In this document: positions 13,797-20,497 of the stretch, in pieces
How positions within the stretch are numbered: position 1 is the first letter of the stretch
How the letters are laid out: each line of letters starts with the position of its first letter
From: a virus
DNA: 41,924 nucleotides
IMG/VR virus record: IMGVR_UViG_3300028596_000026
Coordinates: 1-41,924 of that record
Direction: 5' to 3' (one strand)
Translations under genes and position numbers: made by a program
The notes under the pieces: model-generated
Seen by the model: only the letters and a program-made list of their open reading frames with translations
Told to the model about the DNA's origin: nothing
The model's database searches: none

Positions 13797-14585
13797 GTGC
13801 AGAGCTTCACCGAGATCGTCACGCCGGCGATGGCGGCCGAGTGGCTGGCGAAGAACACCAGCAACCGCAACCTGAACAAGCGGCTTGTCAACGACTACGC
13901 CCGCGACATGGAGTCGGGCTCCTGGGTCCTGAACGGAGAGGCCGTCAAGATCGGGACCGACGGCATTCTCCTGGACGGTCAGCACCGCCTGGCCGCCCTG
14001 GTTCAGGCCAACGTGGCCGTCGAAATGCTGCTGGTCATCGACCTGGACCCGAAGGCCCAGGACACGATGGACACCGGCCGCAAGCGCTCCTTCAACGACG
14101 TTCTGTCGATCAAGGGTGTCGCCAACTCCGCCTCCGTGGCTTCCGTCGCGAAGCGCATGTGGGCGTGGGACAACGGCGACGTCAAGTTCAGCGGGAACAT
14201 CAAACCCACCACGGCCGAGCTGAACGCCTGGATCGCCGCGAACCCCTCCGTGCACCGCTCCGCCGAGATCGGCGTCCGCACCCGTCAGGCGTTCCGGGTC
14301 ATCGCCCAGTCCACGGCCGGGACCACGCACAACCTGTTCAACCGCCTGGACGAGAGCGACGCGGCCGAGTTCTTCGCCAAGCTGGCCTCCGGGGCCGGGC
14401 TCGCCGAGGGTGACCCGATCCTCACCGTCCGCAACCGCTTGATGCGGGACGCGGCCGACGGAAAGCGCCAGGGCGACATGATCAAGATCGGCTTGGTCAT
14501 CAAGGCTTGGAACTACACCCGGCGCGGCGAGTCGATGAACCGCGTGGAGATGCACAACGACTCGATCATGCCCATCCCCGAGTAG
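13797..14585 (+). CDS. ParB/sulfiredoxin-fold phage protein
   Basis: A 262-aa protein from GTG 13797. The N-terminal 100 residues have the ParB-like pattern: a start MQSFTEIVTPAMAAEWLAKN, NKRLVNDYARDM and above all LLDGQHRLAALVQA (about 59-72), the conserved G-x-H-R box. The rest is a helical domain often seen with this box in phages. Proteins of this type are nucleotide-binding and some are nucleases or replication accessory factors; no chromosome-partition partner is present. It has its own copy of the shared promoter, so it may be needed at high or separately timed levels. Confidence 0.65.
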   Translation: MQSFTEIVTPAMAAEWLAKNTSNRNLNKRLVNDYARDMESGSWVLNGEAVKIGTDGILLDGQHRLAALVQANVAVEMLLVIDLDPKAQDTMDTGRKRSFNDVLSIKGVANSASVASVAKRMWAWDNGDVKFSGNIKPTTAELNAWIAANPSVHRSAEIGVRTRQAFRVIAQSTAGTTHNLFNRLDESDAAEFFAKLASGAGLAEGDPILTVRNRLMRDAADGKRQGDMIKIGLVIKAWNYTRRGESMNRVEMHNDSIMPIPE

Positions 14586-14596
14586 GGAGACCCGCC

Positions 14597-14740
14597 ATGT
14601 GGCTCCTGTGGATCTTCCTCGGGGCGCTGCTGTACGGGCTCACGGCCCTGGCCGCCGGTGTCGTCCTGGACTGGTTCTGGGACAACCGGCGGCGGGGCTC
14701 GTTGCCCGAGGACTACGACGACTGGGAGAACGAACCGTGA
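14597..14740 (+). CDS. Small single-pass membrane protein
   Basis: A 47-aa protein from ATG 14597. Residues 2-26 are hydrophobic (LLWIFLGALLYGLTALAAGV), followed by an Arg cluster and an acidic tail (PEDYDDWENEP). N-out topology is suggested by the positive-inside rule. Function not recognised. It starts a run of coupled small membrane protein genes; the next gene overlaps its stop by 4 bp. Confidence 0.5.
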   Translation: MWLLWIFLGALLYGLTALAAGVVLDWFWDNRRRGSLPEDYDDWENEP

Positions 14741-14862
14741 TCGATATCGACTGGGACGGGTGGACGGTCGCCCTGATCGTGCTCCTGGGTGCCGCCGTCG
14801 GCTGGATCATCGGCTGGCTGGAGGACCTGATCAAGGACTGGTGGCGCAGTCGTGGCCGTTAA
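14737..14862 (+). CDS. Small membrane protein
   Basis: A 41-aa protein from GTG 14737. One hydrophobic segment (about 9-26, VALIVLLGAAVGWIIGWL) is followed by a charged amphipathic end (EDLIKDWWRSRGR). It overlaps both neighbours (GTGA upstream, 11 bp with the resolvase gene). It may work with the 14597 product as a pair. Function not recognised. Confidence 0.5.
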   Translation: MIDIDWDGWTVALIVLLGAAVGWIIGWLEDLIKDWWRSRGR

Positions 14863-15289
14863 CACCACCCGTCAGGGCGCCAACTTCGAGCTGGACGTAC
14901 TGCACTACCTGACCGGCTGCGAGTGCGCCACCACGCGCAAGACGCCGGTGCACGTCGACTGGCACGGCTTCGGGTACGACTGCCTCCGCAGCTCCGGCAG
15001 CCGGGGCGCGGTGGACGTCGTGGCGGTCGGGCAGTTCATCCCGAACCGGACCTTCCACCCGAACATCCTCCTGTTCATCCAGTGCAAGATCACCAACCCG
15101 AACATCGGGCCCGCCGACCGCAACCGCGTCCAGGACCTGGCCACCCGTGCCGGTGCCGTGCCGCTGGTGGCGTACCGGGCCAAGGACACGACTACCGGGC
15201 GCATGCGCCCCCACTTCCGGCTCCTGACGGGGCCGGGACCCAAGGACTGGCTCACCTGGGAGCCGGTGGAAGGAGCTGAGATCCGATGA
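14852..15289 (+). CDS. Hjc-like Holliday junction resolvase
   Basis: A 145-aa protein from GTG 14852. Features match the archaeal-type Hjc/PD-(D/E)XK resolvase pattern: GANFELDVLHYL (8-19, the helix with the first Glu), YDCLRSSGSRGAVDVVAV (active-site Asp about residue 55), LLFIQCKI (Q-x-K, about 72-79) and a helix with GAVPLVAYR. It would cut four-way junctions before packaging or during recombination. It lies within the coupled early operon, away from the polymerase. The catalytic order and length suit this family. Confidence 0.75.
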   Translation: MAVNTTRQGANFELDVLHYLTGCECATTRKTPVHVDWHGFGYDCLRSSGSRGAVDVVAVGQFIPNRTFHPNILLFIQCKITNPNIGPADRNRVQDLATRAGAVPLVAYRAKDTTTGRMRPHFRLLTGPGPKDWLTWEPVEGAEIR

Positions 15290-15750
15290 GCACGCTCTTC
15301 GAGCACAGGGACGACGACGGAGACGCGATGGAGGTGCGTCGGACGGCCCTGAATAACCGGACGTCTCTCTTCTTCGCCACCGACCGTCACGGCGTGGGGC
15401 TGGGCCGGGGCGACGTCATCCGGCTCCGGGACGCGCTGAACGAGTGGATCGGGGAGGCGCCGCAGCCGGTGGCCGACACGGTCACCCGCAGCGAACTGGT
15501 CGCCGCCATGGCCCGACTCCGTGCCGAACTGCGGGTCGAACTGCGGGCCGAACTGCGGCCGGCGGCCCATCCGGGAACGGTCTGCGCCCCGGTCATCACC
15601 CTGAACCCGATGACCCCCGAGGAGATGTGGGGGCCGGACTGCGTCGCCTGCGGGCACTCCTCCGGGGTCCACACCACCCTGCACGGCTGCGGTGCGGCCG
15701 TGCAGGGAACCGGGTCCTGCCCGTGCGCCGGGTTGCGGGGCGCGTCATGA
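15286..15750 (+). CDS. Hypothetical protein with C-terminal Cys cluster
   Basis: A 154-aa protein overlapping the resolvase stop (ATGA). It has a beta-rich N-terminal region, a short Leu/Glu/Arg coiled-coil repeat (RAELRVELRAELRP, about 77-90), and a C-terminal Cys-rich segment (CVACGHSSGVH ... CGAAVQGTGSCPC) that probably binds zinc. A DNA- or RNA-binding accessory role is possible but not shown. It is coupled to the next gene by ATGA. Confidence 0.5.
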   Translation: MSTLFEHRDDDGDAMEVRRTALNNRTSLFFATDRHGVGLGRGDVIRLRDALNEWIGEAPQPVADTVTRSELVAAMARLRAELRVELRAELRPAAHPGTVCAPVITLNPMTPEEMWGPDCVACGHSSGVHTTLHGCGAAVQGTGSCPCAGLRGAS

Positions 15751-16598
15751 GCAGGACGAGCCGGTTCGTCGGCGCCGTACGCCGCGTCAGGTGGCTGCTG
15801 TGGGGTTCGCTCCTGTGCACCTTGGTCGCCACCGCGCACGCGGAGTACACCCTCGCAGTCGCCACCGGGATGCACTTCCTGGTGGCGGGAGCGGTCCCGG
15901 GAGCGCTGGACCTCTACGTGGTCGCCTCGCTCCGTCAGGCGCGGGAGGTGCTCCCGGCGGTGCTCCTGTCCGTCGCCGCCAACGTAGTCAGCCACCTCGT
16001 GGCGGCCCAGGTGCTCCCGATGCACTGGGGGATCATCTCCGCTGTGGGAGCGGTGGCTCCGGTGCTCCTGTGGAGAGTGCACGCCCTGTGGAAGAGCGCT
16101 CCCGCACCGCTCCCGGACGAGAGCACCAAGGAGAGCACCGCTCCCGAGGGTGCTCCCGCACCGCTCCTGGTCGGCATCGACCCCTCCCGGATGGAGGGCC
16201 TGACGCACTACATCGACCAAGGCCGGGAGCACCTCGGGAGCACCTGGCCTTGGTCGGAGGAGCAGCCGCCCCCGGTACTGCTCCCGGAAGCTCCCCTCTA
16301 CGCTCCCGAGGCCTGGTTCGAGGAGACGGAGCCGGGTGCGGTGAGTGCACCCGCTCCCGAGGCGCTCCCGGCCCCGGAGGATCTGCTCCCGGAGGGTGCT
16401 CTCGATCCGAGCGCACTCGGTCCCGGGGACAGCGACCACGTCGGGTCGCTCCTGGCCTACCTGGCCGACTGCCAGGAGAACGACCGGATGCCCTCGGCCC
16501 GGGGGTGCAAGGAGTTCTGCAACGTCGGCTGGCCCCGGGCCAAGCGCCTCATGGCGTACGCCGGGTTCCCCGAGAAAGACAAGGAGGAGGGGGCGTGA
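15747..16598 (+). CDS. DUF2637-like membrane protein with C-terminal HTH
   Basis: A 283-aa protein. The first 110 residues hold four hydrophobic segments (around 15-32, 38-58, 70-90, 92-108) matching the DUF2637 layout found in Streptomyces plasmid spread (Spd-like) proteins and phages. A long Pro/Ala/Glu linker (about 115-225) follows, then a C-terminal domain (DHVGSLLAYLADC, then SARGCKEFCNVGWPRAKRLM) that looks like a winged helix. So it may tether DNA to the membrane. Its DNA is packed with GCTCCC/GGGAGC hexamers. Confidence 0.55.
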   Translation: MSRTSRFVGAVRRVRWLLWGSLLCTLVATAHAEYTLAVATGMHFLVAGAVPGALDLYVVASLRQAREVLPAVLLSVAANVVSHLVAAQVLPMHWGIISAVGAVAPVLLWRVHALWKSAPAPLPDESTKESTAPEGAPAPLLVGIDPSRMEGLTHYIDQGREHLGSTWPWSEEQPPPVLLPEAPLYAPEAWFEETEPGAVSAPAPEALPAPEDLLPEGALDPSALGPGDSDHVGSLLAYLADCQENDRMPSARGCKEFCNVGWPRAKRLMAYAGFPEKDKEEGA

Positions 16599-16735
16599 GC
16601 GACAACGAGAGCACCCCCGAGAGCACCGCTCCCGAGCCGGGAGCGGGTGCGGGAGCGCCCCTGGAGCACCCGGAACGCCGGCTGCTCCTGGTCGGGAGCA
16701 TCCGGGAGTTCAACCGCTTCTGCCGGGAGCGGGGA
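15887..16735. repeat. Dense GGGAGC/GCTCCC hexamer cluster
   Basis: I count more than 20 GGGAGC or GCTCCC hexamers in about 850 bp, mostly as CGGGAGCRC or its complement, such as GTGCTCCCG. They occur on both strands and in more than one codon phase across two genes, so codon preference alone does not account for them. The same core forms the arms of the inverted repeat at 1632-1691. Confidence 0.65.
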
Positions 16736-16924
16736 CTGAACCCGCACTCCGACCGGGTGCGCCTGGTCCAGGACGCGTCGCACCTGCGGGGCCGGTCCGC
16801 CGAGACCCACCAGCTCCTGTTCCTGGCCCACTGGACCGACCACCTGCGGGACTGGCGGGAGATCTACAACGTCGCCATCGCGCGCGGCCTGGCCAAGCCG
16901 GGACGCTGGGGGTCGGACCGATGA
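16595..16924 (+). CDS. Hypothetical small protein
   Basis: A 109-aa protein from GTG 16595. The first 28 residues are low-complexity (ESTPESTAPEPGAGAGAP) and carry the hexamer cluster. The rest is a helical unit (SIREFNRFCRERGLNP, LFLAHWTDHLRDWREIYNVAIARGL) resembling a small nucleic-acid-binding or DUF-type helical domain. Its start and stop overlap both neighbours by 4 bp. Function not known. Confidence 0.5.
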   Translation: MSDNESTPESTAPEPGAGAGAPLEHPERRLLLVGSIREFNRFCRERGLNPHSDRVRLVQDASHLRGRSAETHQLLFLAHWTDHLRDWREIYNVAIARGLAKPGRWGSDR

Positions 16925-17418
16925 TCTGGGCGACGATCGGAGGCGTCACCGCTGGCATGGCCGCCGCCCTGTGGTACCTGGTCCGCACCTGGTGGCCCGG
17001 ACTCAAGCGGCTCAAGTCCCAGCCCCTGGACCACGCCGCGAACCTGATCCCGTTCCTGTTCGGCTGGGCCTACGGCGCCCTCGGCGTCCTGTCCGTCGCC
17101 GGCCTGATCGGCATGGCCTTCGACTGGGGCCTGTGGGCGATGAACTGGCTCGGGGACGTGGCTCTGTTCCTCGGGGTCGGCGCCGACGCCGGGATGAGCT
17201 CCCGGGGGCAGTACCTCCCCCTCACCACGACCGGGTCCGCCACGGTGTTCCTGATCACCGTGGTCTGGGCCGCCATCTCCGGTTCCTCGGCCGTGCGGTA
17301 CGGCACGCTCTCCGGGGCCGGGATGGGCACCTCGGCCGGGGTCGCCGGCCTGGCCGCCGTCCCGCTTGCGCAGGGCGCGAACTGGCTCGGAGACACGGTC
17401 TACGGGGCCATTCTGTGA
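16921..17418 (+). CDS. Multi-pass membrane protein
   Basis: A 165-aa protein from ATG 16921 with about four or five hydrophobic segments: residues 2-20, 40-60, 62-82, 100-118 and 130-150. The loop RTWWPGLKRLKSQPLDHAAN is basic. Similar small multi-pass proteins sit beside DUF2637 genes in Streptomyces plasmids and phages. A role in the host envelope, DNA-membrane contact or exclusion is possible. Function not recognised. Confidence 0.5.
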   Translation: MIWATIGGVTAGMAAALWYLVRTWWPGLKRLKSQPLDHAANLIPFLFGWAYGALGVLSVAGLIGMAFDWGLWAMNWLGDVALFLGVGADAGMSSRGQYLPLTTTGSATVFLITVVWAAISGSSAVRYGTLSGAGMGTSAGVAGLAAVPLAQGANWLGDTVYGAIL

Positions 17419-17705
17419 AGCGAGCCGCCGGAGGCTGCCTGGTCCTGGCGATGTCCCTCGGGGCGATCTGGATTCTGTTCCGGATCGCCCCGGTGGGGGC
17501 GACGCTCGCCCTGTGGGGAGGCGGGGCCATCTGGCTCTGGTGGGCGGTCTCCAGACCGTTGCCGGATACAGCTAACCCCGCTCCCCCACCGGGAGAGGAG
17601 CCCCTCTCCGAAGAGAAACCCCTGGTCAGAGTGATTCGCCAGGACCCGACCAATCCCCACCGGCACACCGTCGAGTGGGTCACCGATAAGGAGAACGAGA
17701 CGTGA
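17415..17705 (+). CDS. Two-segment membrane protein
   Basis: A 96-aa protein from GTG 17415. Two hydrophobic segments (about 5-24 and 27-45) are followed by a 50-residue soluble tail (PDTANPAPPPGEEP, then VRVIRQDPTNPHRHTVEWV). It overlaps both neighbours by 4 bp (GTGA). Function not recognised. Confidence 0.5.
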   Translation: MKRAAGGCLVLAMSLGAIWILFRIAPVGATLALWGGGAIWLWWAVSRPLPDTANPAPPPGEEPLSEEKPLVRVIRQDPTNPHRHTVEWVTDKENET

Positions 17706-17842
17706 GCGGACTCAAGCAGCCGACGCCGGCGGAGGACGACCCCCGCCTGGACGGCCACCGCACCGAGTACCGGGCCAGCCGGGGCGGCTACTACCCCGTC
17801 CAGCCCAAGCCGGTCCCGGGGACTCCGAAGGAGCGGAAGTGA
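17702..17842 (+). CDS. Hypothetical 46-aa protein
   Basis: GTG 17702 overlaps the previous stop and its TGA overlaps the next ATG (TGATG). The protein is hydrophilic, Pro- and Arg-rich, with YRASRGGYYPVQP in the middle. No family is recognised; the call rests on tight coupling in the operon. Confidence 0.45.
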   Translation: MSGLKQPTPAEDDPRLDGHRTEYRASRGGYYPVQPKPVPGTPKERK

Positions 17843-17991
17843 TGGAGGAGCCGAACCGGGACCTGATGACGGCCTACGTCGGGGGCGCGTACGACAAGCT
17901 CGCGCACCTCGGCACCACGACGGGGGAGCGGCTCCTGATCGAGCGGGTGCTCGAAGAGATGCAAGACGAACTGGTGGGGGATCTGTACTGA
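17842..17991 (+). CDS. Hypothetical 49-aa helical protein
   Basis: ATG 17842 lies in TGATG after a GGAGCGGAAG stretch that can serve as SD. The sequence (TAYVGGAYDKLAHLG, GERLLIERVLEEMQDELV) predicts two helices. The next gene starts within its stop (TGATGA). Function not recognised. Confidence 0.45.
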   Translation: MEEPNRDLMTAYVGGAYDKLAHLGTTTGERLLIERVLEEMQDELVGDLY

Positions 17992-18257
17992 TGACCAAGC
18001 ACCCGATCCGCTCCCGGCTTCCCTGGCCGCTCGGCTGGAGCCGCGCCAGGAAGAACAGTTACTTCCTCCGGTACCTCAGCCGGTACGTGGCCGAGGGCAT
18101 CCGGGAGGGGTTCAGGAAGACCGAGGAGGCGCGCATGGCGCGCGAGCACGACGACCACCGCAACGAGAACCACAGCGACCACATGACCAACGACGACGCC
18201 GAGTCCAACGGGAGCGCCGGGACGACGTCCCCGCAGGACTCGCACGAGGGAGAGTGA
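17991..18257 (+). CDS. Hypothetical 88-aa charged protein
   Basis: ATG 17991 overlaps the previous TGA. The N-terminal half is basic with a helix (SYFLRYLSRYVAEGIREGFRK); the C-terminal half is rich in His, Asp, Asn and Glu and is probably disordered. Function not recognised. Confidence 0.45.
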   Translation: MTKHPIRSRLPWPLGWSRARKNSYFLRYLSRYVAEGIREGFRKTEEARMAREHDDHRNENHSDHMTNDDAESNGSAGTTSPQDSHEGE

Positions 18258-18262
18258 CCGGC

Positions 18263-18379
18263 ATGGGCTGGAAGGACTGGCGTTCCGAGGACGCCGAGAG
18301 CGTCGAGACGATCACGCAGACCGTGAACGACATGCACGACACCGCCGACGACGGCCCACTCCCCGGGACGGACGAGTAA
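18263..18379 (+). CDS. Hypothetical 38-aa acidic protein
   Basis: ATG 18263 follows GGGAGAG, a usable SD, 5 bp after the previous stop. The protein is short and acidic (GWKDWRSEDAESVE, NDMHDTADDG) and ends just before the operon terminator. It may be a real last gene or a coincidental frame. Function not recognised. Confidence 0.4.
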   Translation: MGWKDWRSEDAESVETITQTVNDMHDTADDGPLPGTDE

Positions 18380-18425
18380 CCTAAGGGCATCCCTCCCCGG
18401 GATGGCCGCCTGGCAAGACCGGCCC

Positions 18426-18461
18426 CGAAGCCCCTGCCGAACCCCACTGGCAGGGGCTTCG
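18426..18461 (+). terminator. Terminator of the early operon
   Basis: A perfect 13-bp stem (18426-18438 with 18449-18461) with a 10-nt loop lies 47 bp after the last small gene. It ends the plus-strand run of coupled genes and isolates the next promoter region. The following bases are not a clean U-run. Confidence 0.75.
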
Positions 18462-18463
18462 TC

Positions 18464-18545
18464 GTGTCCGTTTCTACCGGAAATCTCAGGACATCGAAGA
18501 GCGAGTTGTGTCCGTTTCTACCGGAAATCTCCGGACATCCAAGAG
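18464..18545. repeat. Two tandem 38-bp direct repeats
   Basis: Copies at 18464-18501 and 18508-18545 begin GTGTCCGTTTCTACCGG and end AAGAG, with two mismatches. The period is 44 bp, about four helix turns. Each unit has CCGG-AAATCT-(C/A)(C)GG symmetry and GTCCG/CGGAC ends. They lie directly upstream of promoter P4 (TTGACA at 18554), so they may be operators or activator sites for the 18624 gene. Confidence 0.8.
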
Positions 18546-18553
18546 TCCCGGGG

Positions 18554-18590
18554 TTGACATGTGCCAAGGGGCGTGGTTGACTTATGTCAA
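18554..18590 (+). promoter_or_regulatory. Shared phage promoter P4
   Basis: TTGACA (18554-18559), 17 bp, TTGACTTATGTCAA (18577-18590). The block TTGAC-TTAT-GTCAA is a perfect inverted repeat. The leader has AAGGAGAGCG but only a weak TGTC/GACA stem, then CGAGGAGACACC and ATG 18624, the same SD block as P2 and P3. Confidence 0.75.
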
Positions 18591-18623
18591 CAAGGAGAGC
18601 GCGACACCAACCGAGGAGACACC

Positions 18624-19022
18624 ATGAACCAGCACACGGGCCGCACGGAGTCGAAGAGCATCGCCGGTCGCTACATCGAGGTCCTGCCCTCCGGGCACGC
18701 CACGGTCTACCAGAACGGCGGGCTCGTCCGGGACATCGTCCTCACCGAGGACGCCACCGCCGAGGCGCTCCAGGAGCTCATCAACGAGGGTGGCCCGGCG
18801 CAGAAGATGGTGTGGGTCCCGATCGCCAAGGGTGAGGAGATCCTGATGACCCCGGCGGACATCAGCTACATCGCAGCCGAGGTCCTCTCGATCCAGGCGA
18901 CCCGCCGAAGCGGCCGTCAGCGCGAGGCGCTCAAGGCCATGACGGAGCTCATGGCGACCGAGCCCGAGCTCAAGTGGGTCGACTTCGTCCGCATCATGGA
19001 GTGGGAGATGCTCGGCCACTGA
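18624..19022 (+). CDS. Hypothetical protein under promoter P4
   Basis: A 132-aa protein from ATG 18624. The N-terminal 55 residues predict beta strands (GRYIEVLPSGHATVYQ, GLVRDIVLTED); then helices (ATAEALQELINEG; SYIAAEVLSIQATRRSG; EALKAMTELMATEPELKWV). It is alone between two strong terminators, with its own promoter and tandem upstream repeats, so it is likely regulated separately and perhaps abundant. No family is recognised. Confidence 0.6.
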   Translation: MNQHTGRTESKSIAGRYIEVLPSGHATVYQNGGLVRDIVLTEDATAEALQELINEGGPAQKMVWVPIAKGEEILMTPADISYIAAEVLSIQATRRSGRQREALKAMTELMATEPELKWVDFVRIMEWEMLGH

Positions 19023-19036
19023 GCCGGAAGACCCCG

Positions 19037-19066
19037 GACCCCCGACCCGCACCCGGGTCGGGGGTC
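19037..19066 (+). terminator. Terminator after the 18624 gene
   Basis: A perfect 12-bp stem (GACCCCCGACCC at 19037-19048 with 19055-19066) closes a 6-nt loop, 15 bp after the stop. TATCCT (19073-19078) just beyond could be a -10 for the endolysin gene, but no matching -35 is visible. Confidence 0.75.
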
Positions 19067-19104
19067 TCGTCGTATCCTGACCATGACGACGACAAGGGGA
19101 CGAC

Positions 19105-20223
19105 ATGGCGACACCGATCACACCGGCAGCACTCCTGAGAGCCCTTCGGGAAGAGGGCGTACGGGTTGTGGAAGAGCTCGGGTGGCGCACCCGCAACCGC
19201 AACCACCGAGGGCCCTGGGGGCCCGTCCACGGCGTGATGATCCACCACACCGTCACCGGCCCGAAGGTCAACGCCGTACCCATCTGCCGGGACGGCTACG
19301 CCGAGCTCCCCGGGCCGCTCTGCCACGGTGTGATCAAGCGGGACGGCACCGTCGTCCTGATCGGCTACGGCCGCGCCAACCACGCCGGAGGCGGAGACCC
19401 CCGGGTCCTGGCCGCCGTGGTCGGAGAGACGTACGGGCAGCGCCCCCCGGCCCCGCTCTACGGCAACGGCGACCCGGGAGCCACCGACGGCAACCGGGGC
19501 TTCTGGGGCTTCGAGTGCGAGAACCTCGGCGACGGGAAGGACCCCTGGCCGCCCGCACAGGTCGAAGCCATGGTGCGCGCGTCCGCCGCCCTGTGTCGCG
19601 CCCAGGGTTGGGGAGAGAAGTCCGTCATCGGGCACCTGGAGTGGTCGGACCAGAAGAGCGACCCGCACGGGCCGGTCGGCGTCAAGGACTCCGACTCGGT
19701 GGTCATGCCCGACCTGCGACGTAGGATCGGCGAACGGTTGAACCACGAACCGTCGTGGTCGAAGGGGTCCGCCCCCACCACGCCGACCAACCCCGGAGGC
19801 CCCGTGTCCGCCAACCTGTCCCACCTGTACCGCGCCGAGGACGACATCCTCCTTCCCGGCTCCGCCCAGCGCGTCTACTGGTCCGTAGAGCACGCCGACG
19901 AGCCGAACCAGCACGGCTCCGGAGGATTCTCGGTCCTCTCCAACGCCGACTGGTCCGCCGTGCTGCACCTGCACGTCTCCGGGCTCAAGGCGGACGAGTC
20001 GCTCGCAGTCCGCCACGTCGAGACGGACACCTCCGGCGTCTCCGAGGCGGGGCCCGTCGCGCATGTGGACGGACGGCTGAACGGCGGCTCGGTGACCCGG
20101 GCCGTGGCGCTCCAGGGTTCGATGCGGAACGGTGACGTGCTGTCCTTCGAGGTGGCCAACCTGGGCACCGGCAACGTCACCCTTCACGACGCGCGGCTGA
20201 TACTGCTCTCCTGGCCGCTCTGA
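19105..20223 (+). CDS. Endolysin: N-acetylmuramoyl-L-alanine amidase
   Basis: A 372-aa protein from ATG 19105 (SD AAGGGGA). Residues 35-200 form an Amidase_2/PGRP domain: VMIHHTV (44-50, zinc His), CHGVIKRDGTVVLIGYG (73-89), GFECEN and the second zinc-binding region IGHLEWSDQKSDP (about 175-187). It would cut the amide bond between muramic acid and the stem peptide. A short Pro/Thr/Gly linker (about 222-232) leads to a C-terminal beta-rich domain of about 140 residues. That domain resembles the phage's own minor tail C-terminal domains in strand pattern (ending LTLHDARLILLSWPL-like) rather than a known cell-wall-binding repeat. Confidence 0.9.
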   Translation: MATPITPAALLRALREEGVRVVEELGWRTRNRNHRGPWGPVHGVMIHHTVTGPKVNAVPICRDGYAELPGPLCHGVIKRDGTVVLIGYGRANHAGGGDPRVLAAVVGETYGQRPPAPLYGNGDPGATDGNRGFWGFECENLGDGKDPWPPAQVEAMVRASAALCRAQGWGEKSVIGHLEWSDQKSDPHGPVGVKDSDSVVMPDLRRRIGERLNHEPSWSKGSAPTTPTNPGGPVSANLSHLYRAEDDILLPGSAQRVYWSVEHADEPNQHGSGGFSVLSNADWSAVLHLHVSGLKADESLAVRHVETDTSGVSEAGPVAHVDGRLNGGSVTRAVALQGSMRNGDVLSFEVANLGTGNVTLHDARLILLSWPL

Positions 20224-20233
20224 GGGGCCCGAT

Positions 20234-20497
20234 GTGGACGACCCCACCGTCTGGGAGCGGCTCCGGGAGATTCAGGCGTCCCTGGGCCGTATGGAGGCCG
20301 CGCAGACCCTGTACGTCACCCAGGAGCAGCGCGAATCCGACAAGACGATCATGGACCTGAAGATCACGGCACTCGCCAAGGACCAGGAGGAGGACCGGGC
20401 GCGCATCGACCGGCTGACCCGGGGGGCCTGGACGGTCCTGATCGGGCCCGTCATCGTGGGGGTCGTCCTGTACTTCCTCCTGGGGGGTAAGTCGTGA
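20234..20497 (+). CDS. XhlA-like membrane protein, probable holin partner
   Basis: An 87-aa protein from GTG 20234. It has a helical, charged N-terminal part ([16 protein letters not shown], then [13 protein letters not shown]), then one C-terminal membrane segment (about 66-84). This coiled-coil-then-TM order is that of XhlA-type lysis proteins, which act with a holin. It lies directly behind the endolysin gene. The two-helix holin is at 610. The next gene overlaps its stop. Confidence 0.6.
   Translation: MDDPTVWERLREIQASLGRMEAAQTLYVTQEQRESDKTIMDLKITALAKDQEEDRARIDRLTRGAWTVLIGPVIVGVVLYFLLGGKS

Noticed and set aside
18464-18545. CRISPR array
   Set aside because: Only two repeat units, six bases between them, and no spacer-like diversity.
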